This document shows, one piece after another, positions 10,347 through 17,918 of a DNA stretch of 64,000 bases (the stretch's first letter is position 1; each line of letters opens with the position of its first letter). The DNA comes from Thiogranum longum (lineage in GTDB: Bacteria; Pseudomonadota; Gammaproteobacteria; DSM-19610). The notes below the pieces were generated by a model that ran no database searches, was not told the origin of the DNA, and worked only from the letters and a program-made list of their open reading frames with translations. The translations under genes were made by a program, and so were the position numbers. Location of the stretch: assembly GCF_004339085.1 (NCBI RefSeq), contig NZ_SMFX01000001.1:372001-436000 (forward strand), given 5' to 3'.

Positions 10347-11074
10347 GCAGAAAGATCGCCCCACAGTACTTGCAGAGCTGTGAGTGTTGCCAGGGCGGCC
10401 GTTTCTGTACGTAAAATCCGCGGGCCGAGGCGGATGGCCTGAAAACCGTTTGCTTCGGCTGCGCGTATTTCATCTTCCTGCAGTCCACCTTCAGGGCCAA
10501 TCAGTATGCGAATATCGCTTGCGGGTTGTAAATCCTTCAGTGTCTTTCCCGAGCAGGGGGAGAGCACCAGGTCCAGGCTGTCTGTCGGTGCCTCAAGCCA
10601 GCTGGCAAGATCGGAGGGTGGTCTGATTTCGGGCAGCGTGAGGCGACCGGACTGCTCACAGGCTGAAACCACCACACCCTTCCAGTGCTCCAGTCGCTTT
10701 TCCAGTCGCTTTTCATCCAGTCGTACCTGAGAATGCTGCGTCCATAGTGGAGAAATAACACTGGCGCCGAGTTCCACCGATTTCTGAAGGACAAAATCCA
10801 TGCGTTCACCTCGCGCGATACCCTGACCGATTTCGATATGCAGGGGGGATTCACGTTGTGGTGCCATGCGTTCAAGTATGCTGACCACAGCCTGCTTTTT
10901 TGTTGCCTGCTCAAGCCGGGCGTTGTACTCAAAGCCATTCCCGTTGAACATGATCAGTGCATTGCCGGGTTTGAGTCGGAGTACGTGCAGCAGGTAGTGG
11001 CTGCTGTTTTTATCCAGAGTGAGCTGAATGCCCTCATCCATGGCTTGGTCAGTATAAAGGCGGGACAGGCGCAT
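10343..11074 (-). CDS. rsmE: 16S rRNA m3U1498 methyltransferase RsmE
   Basis: SPOUT-fold methyltransferase that uses SAM to make 3-methyluridine 1498 of 16S rRNA. The protein is 243 aa, typical for the family. The N-terminal PUA-like domain begins MRLSRLYTD and includes HYLLHVLRL. The knot region shows ILIGPEGGLQEDEI near residue 190 and LGPRILRTETAALATLTALQ at the C-terminus, both family signatures. Its ATG shares one base with the bioA stop (TGATG), so translation is probably coupled to bioA. The gene lies in a run of SAM-related genes. Confidence 0.95.
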   Translation of the reverse strand: MRLSRLYTDQAMDEGIQLTLDKNSSHYLLHVLRLKPGNALIMFNGNGFEYNARLEQATKKQAVVSILERMAPQRESPLHIEIGQGIARGERMDFVLQKSVELGASVISPLWTQHSQVRLDEKRLEKRLEHWKGVVVSACEQSGRLTLPEIRPPSDLASWLEAPTDSLDLVLSPCSGKTLKDLQPASDIRILIGPEGGLQEDEIRAAEANGFQAIRLGPRILRTETAALATLTALQVLWGDLSA

Positions 11075-12438
11075 CAGTCAGTGACGGCTTTCAGAATGCC
11101 TTCCCAGGCAACCCTGGCCAGGGTATCGATTTCATCCTTGCTGATGACATACGGCGGCATAAAATACACCACGTTTCCGAGTGGGCGAAGCAGTACGCCA
11201 CACTCCAGGCCGTGACGATAGACTTTCAGTCCCCGTCTTTCCTGCCAGGCATAGGGCTCTCGGGTTTTCCGGTCTTTTACCAGTTCGATTGCCAGTATCA
11301 TGCCCGTCTGGCGAACTTCGGCGACGTTGGGATGTTCCTGGAAATGCGCGGTGGCGTTTGCCATATACCGTGCAAGTTCATGGTTTTGCCCGATGACATC
11401 CTGTCCGGAAAATATCTCCAGTGTGGCGAGTGCGGCGCGGCAGGCGAGTGCATTGCCGGTGTAGCTGTGCGAGTGCAGGAAAGCCGACAGTTTTTCGTAG
11501 TCATCGTAGAAGGCCTGGTAAACCACGTCCCGTGTCAGCACAGTAGACAGTGGAAGGTAACCCCCGGTAAGCCCTTTGGACAAGCACATAAAATCCGGGC
11601 TGATGCCTGCCTGTTCGCAGGCGAACAGCGTCCCGGTCCGCCCAAAGCCGACGGCAATCTCGTCGGCGATAAGGTGAACATTGTGGCGGTCGCAGGCTTC
11701 ACGCAGCAGGCTGAGGTATACCGGGTCATACATGCGCATGGAACCGGCGCACTGCACCAGTGGTTCAACGATAACAGCGCAGACTACGCCGGCATGTTTT
11801 TCGAGGGCATTTTCCATATGCGAAAATGCACGCCGGCTATAGTCGGCGCACGACTCACCCTGCTCGCGCAGGAAGCAGTCCGGTGAAGGTACGCGAATGG
11901 TTTCCATCAGTAACGGGCCGTACGTATCGCGGTACAATTCCACATTGCCGACGGCGAGCGCGCCCAGGGTTTCGCCGTGGTAACTGTTTTCCAGCGTAAT
12001 GAATTTTGTCCTGCCAGGCTCGCCCTGGTTGAGCCAGTAGTGAAAGCTCATCTTCAGTGCAACTTCGATGGCCGATGAGCCGTTGTCGGCAAAAAAACAG
12101 CGATCCAGTCCGGGGGGCGTAACCGATACCAGTTTCTCCGCCAGTTCGATTGCGGCCGGGTGAGTAAAGCCGGCCAGCAGGGTGTGCTCCAGTGTATTGA
12201 GCTGTTCTGTCAGGGCGGCATTGATGTGCGGGTTACAGTGCCCGAACAGATTGACCCACCATGAGCTGATGGCATCCATGTAACGGTTGCCTTCGAAATC
12301 TTCCAGCCAGATACCCTCGCCACGACGGATAGGGATCATCGGCAGCGACTCATGGTCCTTCATCTGTGTGCAGGGATGCCACACAACGGAAAGGTCGCGT
12401 GCAGCGAGGTCGGCATTATGTTGTATGGGCCGGTTCAT
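11074..12438 (-). CDS. bioA: Adenosylmethionine-8-amino-7-oxononanoate aminotransferase BioA
   Basis: PLP enzyme of biotin synthesis that makes 7,8-diaminononanoate, using SAM as the amino donor. The 454-aa length is within the family range. Class III aminotransferase features include the N-terminal WHPCTQMKDHE, SSWWVNLFGHC, ADNGSSAIEVALKMS, LIADEIAVGFGRTG and the PLP-lysine motif CLSKGLTGGYLPLS. It follows metF by 6 bp and is coupled to rsmE downstream. No other bio gene is in the window. Its placement beside metK, ahcY and metF fits its unusual use of SAM as a substrate rather than a biotin operon. Confidence 0.95.
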   Translation of the reverse strand: MNRPIQHNADLAARDLSVVWHPCTQMKDHESLPMIPIRRGEGIWLEDFEGNRYMDAISSWWVNLFGHCNPHINAALTEQLNTLEHTLLAGFTHPAAIELAEKLVSVTPPGLDRCFFADNGSSAIEVALKMSFHYWLNQGEPGRTKFITLENSYHGETLGALAVGNVELYRDTYGPLLMETIRVPSPDCFLREQGESCADYSRRAFSHMENALEKHAGVVCAVIVEPLVQCAGSMRMYDPVYLSLLREACDRHNVHLIADEIAVGFGRTGTLFACEQAGISPDFMCLSKGLTGGYLPLSTVLTRDVVYQAFYDDYEKLSAFLHSHSYTGNALACRAALATLEIFSGQDVIGQNHELARYMANATAHFQEHPNVAEVRQTGMILAIELVKDRKTREPYAWQERRGLKVYRHGLECGVLLRPLGNVVYFMPPYVISKDEIDTLARVAWEGILKAVTD

Positions 12439-12444
12439 GGATAC

Positions 12445-13296
12445 TCAGCCGAGGTTGAGTCGTTCCCAGATTTGGCGTGTCGGTCCGGCCTGATTCATGG
12501 TGTAGAAGTGCAGGCCCGGAGCGCCGGCATCCAGCAGGCGCTGGCACATATCCGTTACGACATCAGCGCCGAACGCACGGATGGCGTCACGGTCATCGCC
12601 GCAGGCCTCCAGCCGCTTGCGAATCCAGCGCGGAATTTCCGCGCCACACATATCGGAGAAACGCGCAAGTTGTGTGTAGTTGGTTATCGGCATAATGCCG
12701 GGAACAACAGGGATGTCGATACCGCGTTCCTCGCAGGCATCGACAAAACCAAAATAGGCATCCGCGTTGAAGAAGTATTGTGTAATCGCGCTGTCTGCAC
12801 CGGCTTCGACCTTACGTTTGAAATTATCGATATCAACATCTGCATTCGCGGCCTGTGGGTGAAACTCCGGGTAGGCTGCGACTTCGATATGAAAATGGTC
12901 GCCGGTTTCGGCGCGAATAAATGCTACAAGCTCGTTGGCATAGCGGAATTCGCCGGGTTGCCCCATGCCCGAAGGCAGGTCGCCACGCAGCGCGACAATA
13001 TGGCGAATGTTCTCTTTCCGGTAAAGATCAAGAATCTCGCGGATATTATCTTTTGTCGATCCGACACAGGACAGGTGTGGGGCCGCCTCGATGTCCGAGT
13101 CGTGTTGTATCTCGCTGACAGTATCAAACGTACGCTCGCGTGTTGAACCACCGGCACCAAACGTAACGGAAAAAAAACGCGGTTTGAGTTTCGCCAGCTC
13201 ATTACGTGTGGCGCGCAGTTTGGCGGCACCCTCGTCGGTTTTGGGTGGAAAGAACTCGAAACTGTATACGCGGGGATATTTTTTTTGTGATTCCAT
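12445..13296 (-). CDS. metF: 5,10-methylenetetrahydrofolate reductase MetF
   Basis: FAD-dependent TIM-barrel enzyme that reduces 5,10-methylene-THF to 5-methyl-THF, the methyl donor for methionine synthase. Length is 283 aa. Diagnostic motifs are SFEFFPPKTDEG near residue 12, FSVTFGAGGSTRERT, HIVALRGDLP and DSAITQYFFNADAYFGFVD. It lies downstream of ahcY after a 157-bp spacer that holds a perfect inverted repeat (13356-13398) and directly upstream of bioA. It may share a transcript with ahcY and so fall under the SAH riboswitch, unless the spacer hairpin ends transcription. Confidence 0.96.
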   Translation of the reverse strand: MESQKKYPRVYSFEFFPPKTDEGAAKLRATRNELAKLKPRFFSVTFGAGGSTRERTFDTVSEIQHDSDIEAAPHLSCVGSTKDNIREILDLYRKENIRHIVALRGDLPSGMGQPGEFRYANELVAFIRAETGDHFHIEVAAYPEFHPQAANADVDIDNFKRKVEAGADSAITQYFFNADAYFGFVDACEERGIDIPVVPGIMPITNYTQLARFSDMCGAEIPRWIRKRLEACGDDRDAIRAFGADVVTDMCQRLLDAGAPGLHFYTMNQAGPTRQIWERLNLG

Positions 13297-13355
13297 GAGT
13301 GTCGATCACTCCGGCATGGATTGATAGAACTTAAGTACACCTGAAAATTTCCCCC

Positions 13356-13398
13356 GTCATTGCGATGCCCTGACCCGAAGGCAGGGCATCGCAATGAC
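13356..13398. repeat. Intergenic inverted repeat, GTCATTGCGATGCC family, copy 1
   Basis: Perfect 17-bp inverted arms (GTCATTGCGATGCCCTG and its complement) around a 9-base loop, between ahcY and metF. The same arm GTCATTGCGATGCC appears in the spacer 25357-25401, and a related shorter end occurs at 24103-24236. This marks a dispersed short repeat family. The hairpin has no T-tract on the minus strand, so it is a poor intrinsic terminator, but it could stabilise the upstream ahcY mRNA end. Confidence 0.8.
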
Positions 13399-13453
13399 AG
13401 GAAAAGTTCAATCAGGCCGGCCGTCCCCTGTGGCGGGACGACCGCAACCCGGC

Positions 13454-14872
13454 TCAGTAGCGGTAATGGTTCGGCTTGTACGGGCCTTCCACCGGAATGC
13501 CCAGGTACTCGGCCTGTTCCGGCGACAGACTGGTCAATTGTGCACCGATTTTCTGCAGATGCAGGCGTGCAACCTTTTCGTCCAGGTGTTTGGGCAGAAC
13601 GAAAACGTTGTTCTCGTAGCTTTCACCGTTATTGAACAGTTCCATCTGCGCCATCACCTGGTTGGTGAAGGATGCTGACATCACAAAACTCGGGTGACCG
13701 GTCGCACAACCCAGGTTTACCAGGCGACCCTTGGCAAGAATGATGATTTTCTTGCCATCCGGGAAGATTACGTGATCCACCTGCGGCTTGATTTCTTCCC
13801 ACTGGTATTTTTCCAGTGAGGCGATATCGATTTCAGAATCGAAGTGTCCGATGTTGCAGACGATGGCTTCATTCTTCATCGCCGCCATATGGTCGTGTGT
13901 AATCACGCTCATGTTGCCGGTAGTGGTGACAAAGATGTCGCCGATGGCGGCGGCGTCTTCCATGGTCACGACACGATAGCCTTCCATCGCGGCCTGCAAG
14001 GCGCAGATAGGATCGATTTCTGTCACCATTACAGTGGCACCCATGCCGCGATAGGCCTGTGCGCAACCCTTGCCAACATCTCCGTAACCCAGCACCACGC
14101 AGATCTTGCCGGCAATCATCACATCAGTGGCGCGCTTGATGCCGTCGAGCAGTGATTCACGGCAGCCGTACAGGTTGTCGAACTTGGACTTGGTGACCGA
14201 GTCGTTGACGTTCATGGCGGGGAACAGCAGCTCACCGGCTTCCTGCATCTGGTACAGGCGGTGAACGCCGGTAGTGGTTTCCTCGGTAACGCCCCTGATA
14301 CTCTCAGCCATCTTCTGCCACTTGCCCGGCTCACTTGCCAGATTGCGGCGCAGCACATCCAGAATGGCTTTCCATTCCTCGTTGTCGTCGGCTTTGGTTT
14401 CCGGAACAGCACCGGCCTTTTCGAATTCGACACCCTTGTGGATCAGCAGGGTGGCATCGCCGCCATCGTCGAGGATCATGTTGGGCATCTGACCGTCGGG
14501 CCAGTTCAGTGCCTGTTCGGTACACCACCAGTATTCTTCGATAGTTTCGCCTTTCCAGGCGAAGACCGGTATGCCGGCAGCGGCAATCGCCGCCGCGGCC
14601 TGATCCTGGGTTGAATAGATGTTGCAGGATGCCCAGCGTACTTCGGCGCCCAGGTCGATCAATGTTTCGATCAACACGGCCGTCTGGATGGTCATGTGCA
14701 GGCTGCCGGTGATGCGCGCGCCCTTCAGTGGTTTTTGTGCGCCAAACTCTTCGCGCAGTGCCATCAGGCCGGGCATTTCGACTTCCGCAATGAGAATTTC
14801 CTTGCGGCCCCAGTCGGCCAGTGAAATATCGGCGACTTTATAATCGTTACTTGAATTGAGTACAGCGTTCAT
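13454..14872 (-). CDS. ahcY: S-adenosylhomocysteine hydrolase AhcY
   Basis: NAD-dependent enzyme that splits S-adenosylhomocysteine (SAH) into adenosine and homocysteine, relieving product inhibition of methyltransferases. The protein is 472 aa and contains the insertion typical of long bacterial forms. Motifs: [34 protein letters not shown], the NAD loop [25 protein letters not shown] and the C-terminal end YKPNHYRY. The start has GGGAGAGG upstream. A canonical SAH riboswitch occupies the leader at 14903-14974. The gene follows metK on the same strand with a 182-bp spacer. Confidence 0.98.
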   Translation of the reverse strand: MNAVLNSSNDYKVADISLADWGRKEILIAEVEMPGLMALREEFGAQKPLKGARITGSLHMTIQTAVLIETLIDLGAEVRWASCNIYSTQDQAAAAIAAAGIPVFAWKGETIEEYWWCTEQALNWPDGQMPNMILDDGGDATLLIHKGVEFEKAGAVPETKADDNEEWKAILDVLRRNLASEPGKWQKMAESIRGVTEETTTGVHRLYQMQEAGELLFPAMNVNDSVTKSKFDNLYGCRESLLDGIKRATDVMIAGKICVVLGYGDVGKGCAQAYRGMGATVMVTEIDPICALQAAMEGYRVVTMEDAAAIGDIFVTTTGNMSVITHDHMAAMKNEAIVCNIGHFDSEIDIASLEKYQWEEIKPQVDHVIFPDGKKIIILAKGRLVNLGCATGHPSFVMSASFTNQVMAQMELFNNGESYENNVFVLPKHLDEKVARLHLQKIGAQLTSLSPEQAEYLGIPVEGPYKPNHYRY

Positions 14873-14902
14873 GGTGCCTCTCCCTTAAAGGTTGCTTAAG
14901 GT

Positions 14903-14974
14903 CGAGCGCCGTTGTTTTGAGATGCTGGTTTCCCCGAGCCTGGCGGGCATCGCCCGCTGCAGCGCCCCTCGGGG
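14903..14974 (-). promoter_or_regulatory. SAH riboswitch in the ahcY leader
   Basis: On the minus strand the RNA begins CCCCGAGGGGCGCUGCAGC. It continues through a hairpin with GCGGGC/GCCCGC arms (14943-14957), then GCCAGGCUCGGGG and, after a linker, CAACGGCGCUCG. P1 pairs CCCCGAG (14974-14968) with CUCGGGG (14938-14932). The pseudoknot pairs GGGCGC with GCGCUC, with one G-U. These are the conserved blocks of the SAH riboswitch class, which turns ahcY on when SAH accumulates. Downstream, CCUUAA and UUAAGG can form a hairpin that reaches into the ahcY ribosome site, a plausible off state. Confidence 0.93.
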
Positions 14975-15012
14975 AACACAGCCAAATTTGAAGGTCTGCA
15001 ATTATAGATTAG

Positions 15013-15037
15013 TGGGGACAGATTTCAAATCTGTCCC
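15013..15037. repeat. Near-perfect 25-bp palindrome GGGGACAGATTT/AAATCTGTCCCC
   Basis: Two 12-bp arms separated by a single C sit just after the metK stop and before the SAH riboswitch. The hairpin has no T-tract. I recall similar GGGGACAGATTT palindromes as dispersed REP-like elements in Proteobacteria, often near RAYT transposases, but I see no transposase and no second copy here. It may help end the metK transcript. Confidence 0.75.
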
Positions 15038-15054
15038 CTGTAAACACAGGCGTT

Positions 15055-16221
15055 TTAGATGCCGGCATCCGCCCGCAGGTCTTCCGCCTTGTCCGTGTTC
15101 TCCCAGGTAAAGCCCTCATGCTCACGGCCAAAATGTCCGTAGGCCGCAGTCTTGCGGTACTTGATCTGGTCGGTATTGAGCAGATCAAGCATGGTGAGAA
15201 TGCCATAGGGTCGCAGATCAAAGTGCTCGCGCACCAGCTCAGTGATGCGCTCGTCGCTGATCTTGCCGGTGCCAAACGTCTCGACCATGATTGACGTCGG
15301 GTTCGCTACACCAATGGCATAGGACACCTGGATCTCGCAGCGATCTGCCAGCCCGGCCGCGACAATATTCTTGGCGACATAGCGCCCGGCATAAGCGGCG
15401 GAACGGTCCACCTTGGAGGGGTCCTTGCCCGAGAATGCGCCACCACCGTGACGTGCGGCGCCCCCATAGGTATCGACAATGATCTTGCGTCCCGTCAGGC
15501 CGGCATCGCCCATCGGGCCGCCAATCACGAAGGCGCCGGTCGGGTTAATGTGATATTGCGTATCAGCCGTCAGCCATTCGCTCGGCAGTACCGGCTTGAT
15601 GATGTGTTCCATCACGGCTTCTTCCAGCTCCACATGGTCGATGTCCGGTGCGTGCTGGGTAGACAGCACAACGGCGTCGATGGCGACGGGTTTGCCATCC
15701 TTGTAGCGGAACGTGACCTGGCTCTTGGCATCCGGGCGCAACCAGGCAAGGATGCCCTTGTGGCGCATTTCCGACTGGCGGTGAACCAGACGGTGCGCGT
15801 AGGTGATTGGTGCCGGCATCAACACATCGGTTTCGTTGGTGGCATAGCCGAACATCAGGCCCTGGTCGCCTGCACCCTGGTCTTCCGGTTTTGCGCGGTC
15901 AACACCCTGATTGATATCCGGAGACTGAACGCCCAGCGCCGTCATGACAGCACAGGTTTCATAATCAAAACCCATCTCGGAGCTGGTGTAGCCGATCTGC
16001 TTGATGGTGTCGCGCATGATGTGCTCGTAATCCGGCTTGGCGGTGGTGGTAATTTCACCTGCAATCAAGACCATACCGGTTTTGAACAACGTCTCGCAGG
16101 CGACACGCGCATGCGGGTCTTCGGCGAGGATGGCGTCGAGAACGGCGTCCGACACCTGGTCTGACATTTTATCCGGGTGGCCTTCGGATACGGATTCCGA
16201 GGTAAAAAGGTGTTCGCTCAT
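15055..16221 (-). CDS. metK: S-adenosylmethionine synthetase MetK
   Basis: Makes SAM from methionine and ATP. Length is 388 aa. Family signatures are visible: [18 protein letters not shown] at the N-terminus, [12 protein letters not shown] near residue 116 and [19 protein letters not shown] near 257. The start is preceded by GGGAGATCAATATA. The leader carries a SAM-II/V-like aptamer followed by an intrinsic terminator, so expression is probably attenuated by its own product. It heads a minus-strand SAM-cycle block with ahcY, metF, bioA and rsmE. Confidence 0.98.
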   Translation of the reverse strand: MSEHLFTSESVSEGHPDKMSDQVSDAVLDAILAEDPHARVACETLFKTGMVLIAGEITTTAKPDYEHIMRDTIKQIGYTSSEMGFDYETCAVMTALGVQSPDINQGVDRAKPEDQGAGDQGLMFGYATNETDVLMPAPITYAHRLVHRQSEMRHKGILAWLRPDAKSQVTFRYKDGKPVAIDAVVLSTQHAPDIDHVELEEAVMEHIIKPVLPSEWLTADTQYHINPTGAFVIGGPMGDAGLTGRKIIVDTYGGAARHGGGAFSGKDPSKVDRSAAYAGRYVAKNIVAAGLADRCEIQVSYAIGVANPTSIMVETFGTGKISDERITELVREHFDLRPYGILTMLDLLNTDQIKYRKTAAYGHFGREHEGFTWENTDKAEDLRADAGI

Positions 16222-16235
16222 TATATTGATCTCCC

Positions 16236-16274
16236 AAAAACAAAAAACCCGCCTGGCATCAGCTCAAGCGGGTT
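16236..16274 (-). terminator. Intrinsic terminator (attenuator) in the metK leader
   Basis: On the minus strand AACCCGC (16274-16268) pairs with GCGGGTT (16252-16246) and is followed by TTTTGTTTTT. It sits between the riboswitch-like aptamer and the metK start, so it is best read as a regulated attenuator. AAGCG at 16300-16296, inside the aptamer 3' end, can pair with CGCTT of the terminator arm (16270-16266) as an antiterminator. Confidence 0.88.
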
Positions 16275-16292
16275 CTGGAAATGCTTTGTTTT

Positions 16293-16346
16293 CCTCGCTT
16301 TAGCCGAATTTATAGAGCGCCCGCAATCTGATTTCAAATCGGCGCT
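16293..16346 (-). promoter_or_regulatory. SAM-II/SAM-V-like riboswitch upstream of metK
   Basis: The minus-strand RNA has P1 arms AGCGCC (16346-16341) and GGCGCU (16321-16316). The loop starts GAUUUG and ends AUUGC, and P1 is followed by AUAAA and GCUAAA (16304-16299). GAUUUG, UUGC, the A-rich stretch and GCUAAA are the conserved positions of the SAM-II/SAM-V pseudoknot aptamers. Placement before metK and a downstream terminator support a SAM-sensing off switch. The exact subclass is uncertain from reading alone. Confidence 0.8.
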
Positions 16347-16353
16347 TTAAAGT

Positions 16354-16382
16354 ATTGTGGTGGAAATTCCGGTGTGGGTCAA
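16354..16382 (-). promoter_or_regulatory. Predicted sigma-70 promoter of metK
   Basis: On the minus strand TTGACC (16382-16377) is followed after 17 bp by CACAAT (16359-16354). Transcription from here would begin at about 16347, right at the first base of the riboswitch P1 stem. That agreement supports both calls. Confidence 0.6.
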
Positions 16383-16428
16383 ATCCTCTCCGGGCAGAGT
16401 CCGGCGTGGTTGCCGAACCCGTTTAAAA

Positions 16429-17745
16429 TCATGGTGCTACGGTAGTACGTGCAGCTTTACCCATGCGTGTTCGCATATATGTATAGGCTTTCAGGTATTT
16501 GGTCGAGCCTGGGTCAAGCTCGACAGCTCTTTGGTATTCTGACAGCGCCTGGTTGTACTGACGCATGTCACGGTAGGTTTTGGCCAGCCAGTAGGCCGCA
16601 TGTGCACTGCCAGGGTTTTTTTCCACGCGGCTGCGCGCTGTGCGGAGCGCACGCTGCAGATGTTGTCGGGCGCGGGCTTCATCGCCTCGTTGCCGGTAAC
16701 TTCTCGCCAGTGACAGGTTGGTGGAGACTTTTCCGGGGTTGCGGGCATAGATCTTCAGGGCGGTATCGATCGCCATCTGGTTGTAGCGGAGGAACAGTGC
16801 ACGGTTGCCGGTCTGCTGATAGCAATTGGCGATTTTTCGCATGATGGAGGTACGCGCAGGTTCTTTCCGGTGTACGGCGAGATAAAGTTTCAGGGCTGTC
16901 TGCCACTGGTCGTAGCGCTCGTAACGATGGGCGAATTTCTCGTAGCCGTTTAGCAAGCGCCCTTGAATTCTTGGCGCTTTCCCCGGGTCAGATAACATGG
17001 AATTGGTTGTTACTGTGGCAAGGGCTATTGCTCCGCCGAGGATACCAGTCATCAGCAGGGCAATTTTCCACGAAGGGATTGAATTCCCAAGCGTTTCCGG
17101 CTGGTGCCGAAGCAGCCAGTAGTGGGCGCTCATCGCGGCCAGCGCAAATGCAATCAGAACTTCGGCGATTTCGGCTTCATTGAAATTCAGTTGTCCAAGC
17201 TCCAGGAATGCCGCAGTAACAAAAAACGGCCAGAGGTAGAGAGGGGGTGCTACAAGACCTGATGATTCCAGGGTCAGGGCCGGCTGCCACCTGGCCCTGA
17301 TCAGGAGGGGGTAGACCAGGCCGTACAGTGTCAGTGCGCTGGCAAGCGCGTATTCGATGAATTGTTTTGTCAGCGTGCTGACCGGCCCGACCAGCAGATT
17401 GTGGATGTTCGTTTCATCCTGCAGGTTGTAGCGCCGGAAGAAGTCGGGTGTTTCGAAACCGAACAGCCGCTGGCCCCAGGAGATTTCTTCCATTACGACA
17501 TAGAAGAGCGCAATGGACAGCAGAATAAAGAAAGGTCTCTGGCGACGGTTCGGGGAGGTCGTCAGCAGAAGTGACAGGACAAACGCAGTCGCGAACAGAA
17601 AAGTCTGCGTCCATTCTCCATACATGTCTTCATAGGTGGCACGGATATAGTCCACCGGGTAATAAATGGCCAGCGTGACGTAGGTGCCGGTTATCAGAAT
17701 AAACAGCAGGGTGGCGGTGTACCGGTGTGCGTTACCCTCGATCAT
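16429..17745 (-). CDS. Polytopic membrane protein with C-terminal TPR repeats
   Basis: Unknown function. The protein is 438 aa. About seven membrane segments fill residues 8-250, for example TATLLFILITGTYVTLAIYY and IALLMTGILGGAIALATVTT. After the third segment a loop contains EEISWGQRLFGFETP and QDETNIHNL, a motif I have seen in uncharacterised membrane proteins. Residues 270-430 are soluble and helical with TPR-like units, e.g. AHAAYWLAKTYRDMRQYNQA then LSEYQRAVELDPGS. The TPR part should lie on one face of the inner membrane and bind partners. It is a single gene on the minus strand, with metK downstream and no visible SD of note. The family name cannot be given with confidence. Confidence 0.8.
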   Translation of the reverse strand: MIEGNAHRYTATLLFILITGTYVTLAIYYPVDYIRATYEDMYGEWTQTFLFATAFVLSLLLTTSPNRRQRPFFILLSIALFYVVMEEISWGQRLFGFETPDFFRRYNLQDETNIHNLLVGPVSTLTKQFIEYALASALTLYGLVYPLLIRARWQPALTLESSGLVAPPLYLWPFFVTAAFLELGQLNFNEAEIAEVLIAFALAAMSAHYWLLRHQPETLGNSIPSWKIALLMTGILGGAIALATVTTNSMLSDPGKAPRIQGRLLNGYEKFAHRYERYDQWQTALKLYLAVHRKEPARTSIMRKIANCYQQTGNRALFLRYNQMAIDTALKIYARNPGKVSTNLSLARSYRQRGDEARARQHLQRALRTARSRVEKNPGSAHAAYWLAKTYRDMRQYNQALSEYQRAVELDPGSTKYLKAYTYMRTRMGKAARTTVAP

Positions 17746-17854
17746 AGGCTTTGCCTGAAAGACAGGGATTCCAGTGAGTTCGACATAACCCTAGTGTAAC
17801 AAGTCCTGTGGGCGGTAAGGTAGGTCTGGATGTTTCGCGCCAGAAGAGCGCACA

Positions 17855-17884
17855 TAAAAAAGCCCCGCCGGGTGGCGGGGCTTT
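17855..17884 (-). terminator. Intrinsic terminator after the secreted Asp/Ser-rich protein gene
   Basis: A 9-bp GC-rich stem (AGCCCCGCC with GGCGGGGCT) and six T on the minus strand lie 35 bp after the stop at 17919. It closes the minus-strand unit of 17919-19811 and insulates the TPR membrane gene. Confidence 0.92.
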
Positions 17885-17918
17885 CGGGTGATGATCCGGT
17901 TCTCCCGGACCACCCGGT

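Noticed and set aside
12352-13146. Long open frame opposite metF (264 codons)
   Set aside because: It is the complement of the coding strand of metF/bioA, has no ribosome site, and encodes nothing recognisable, while metF has clear family motifs.
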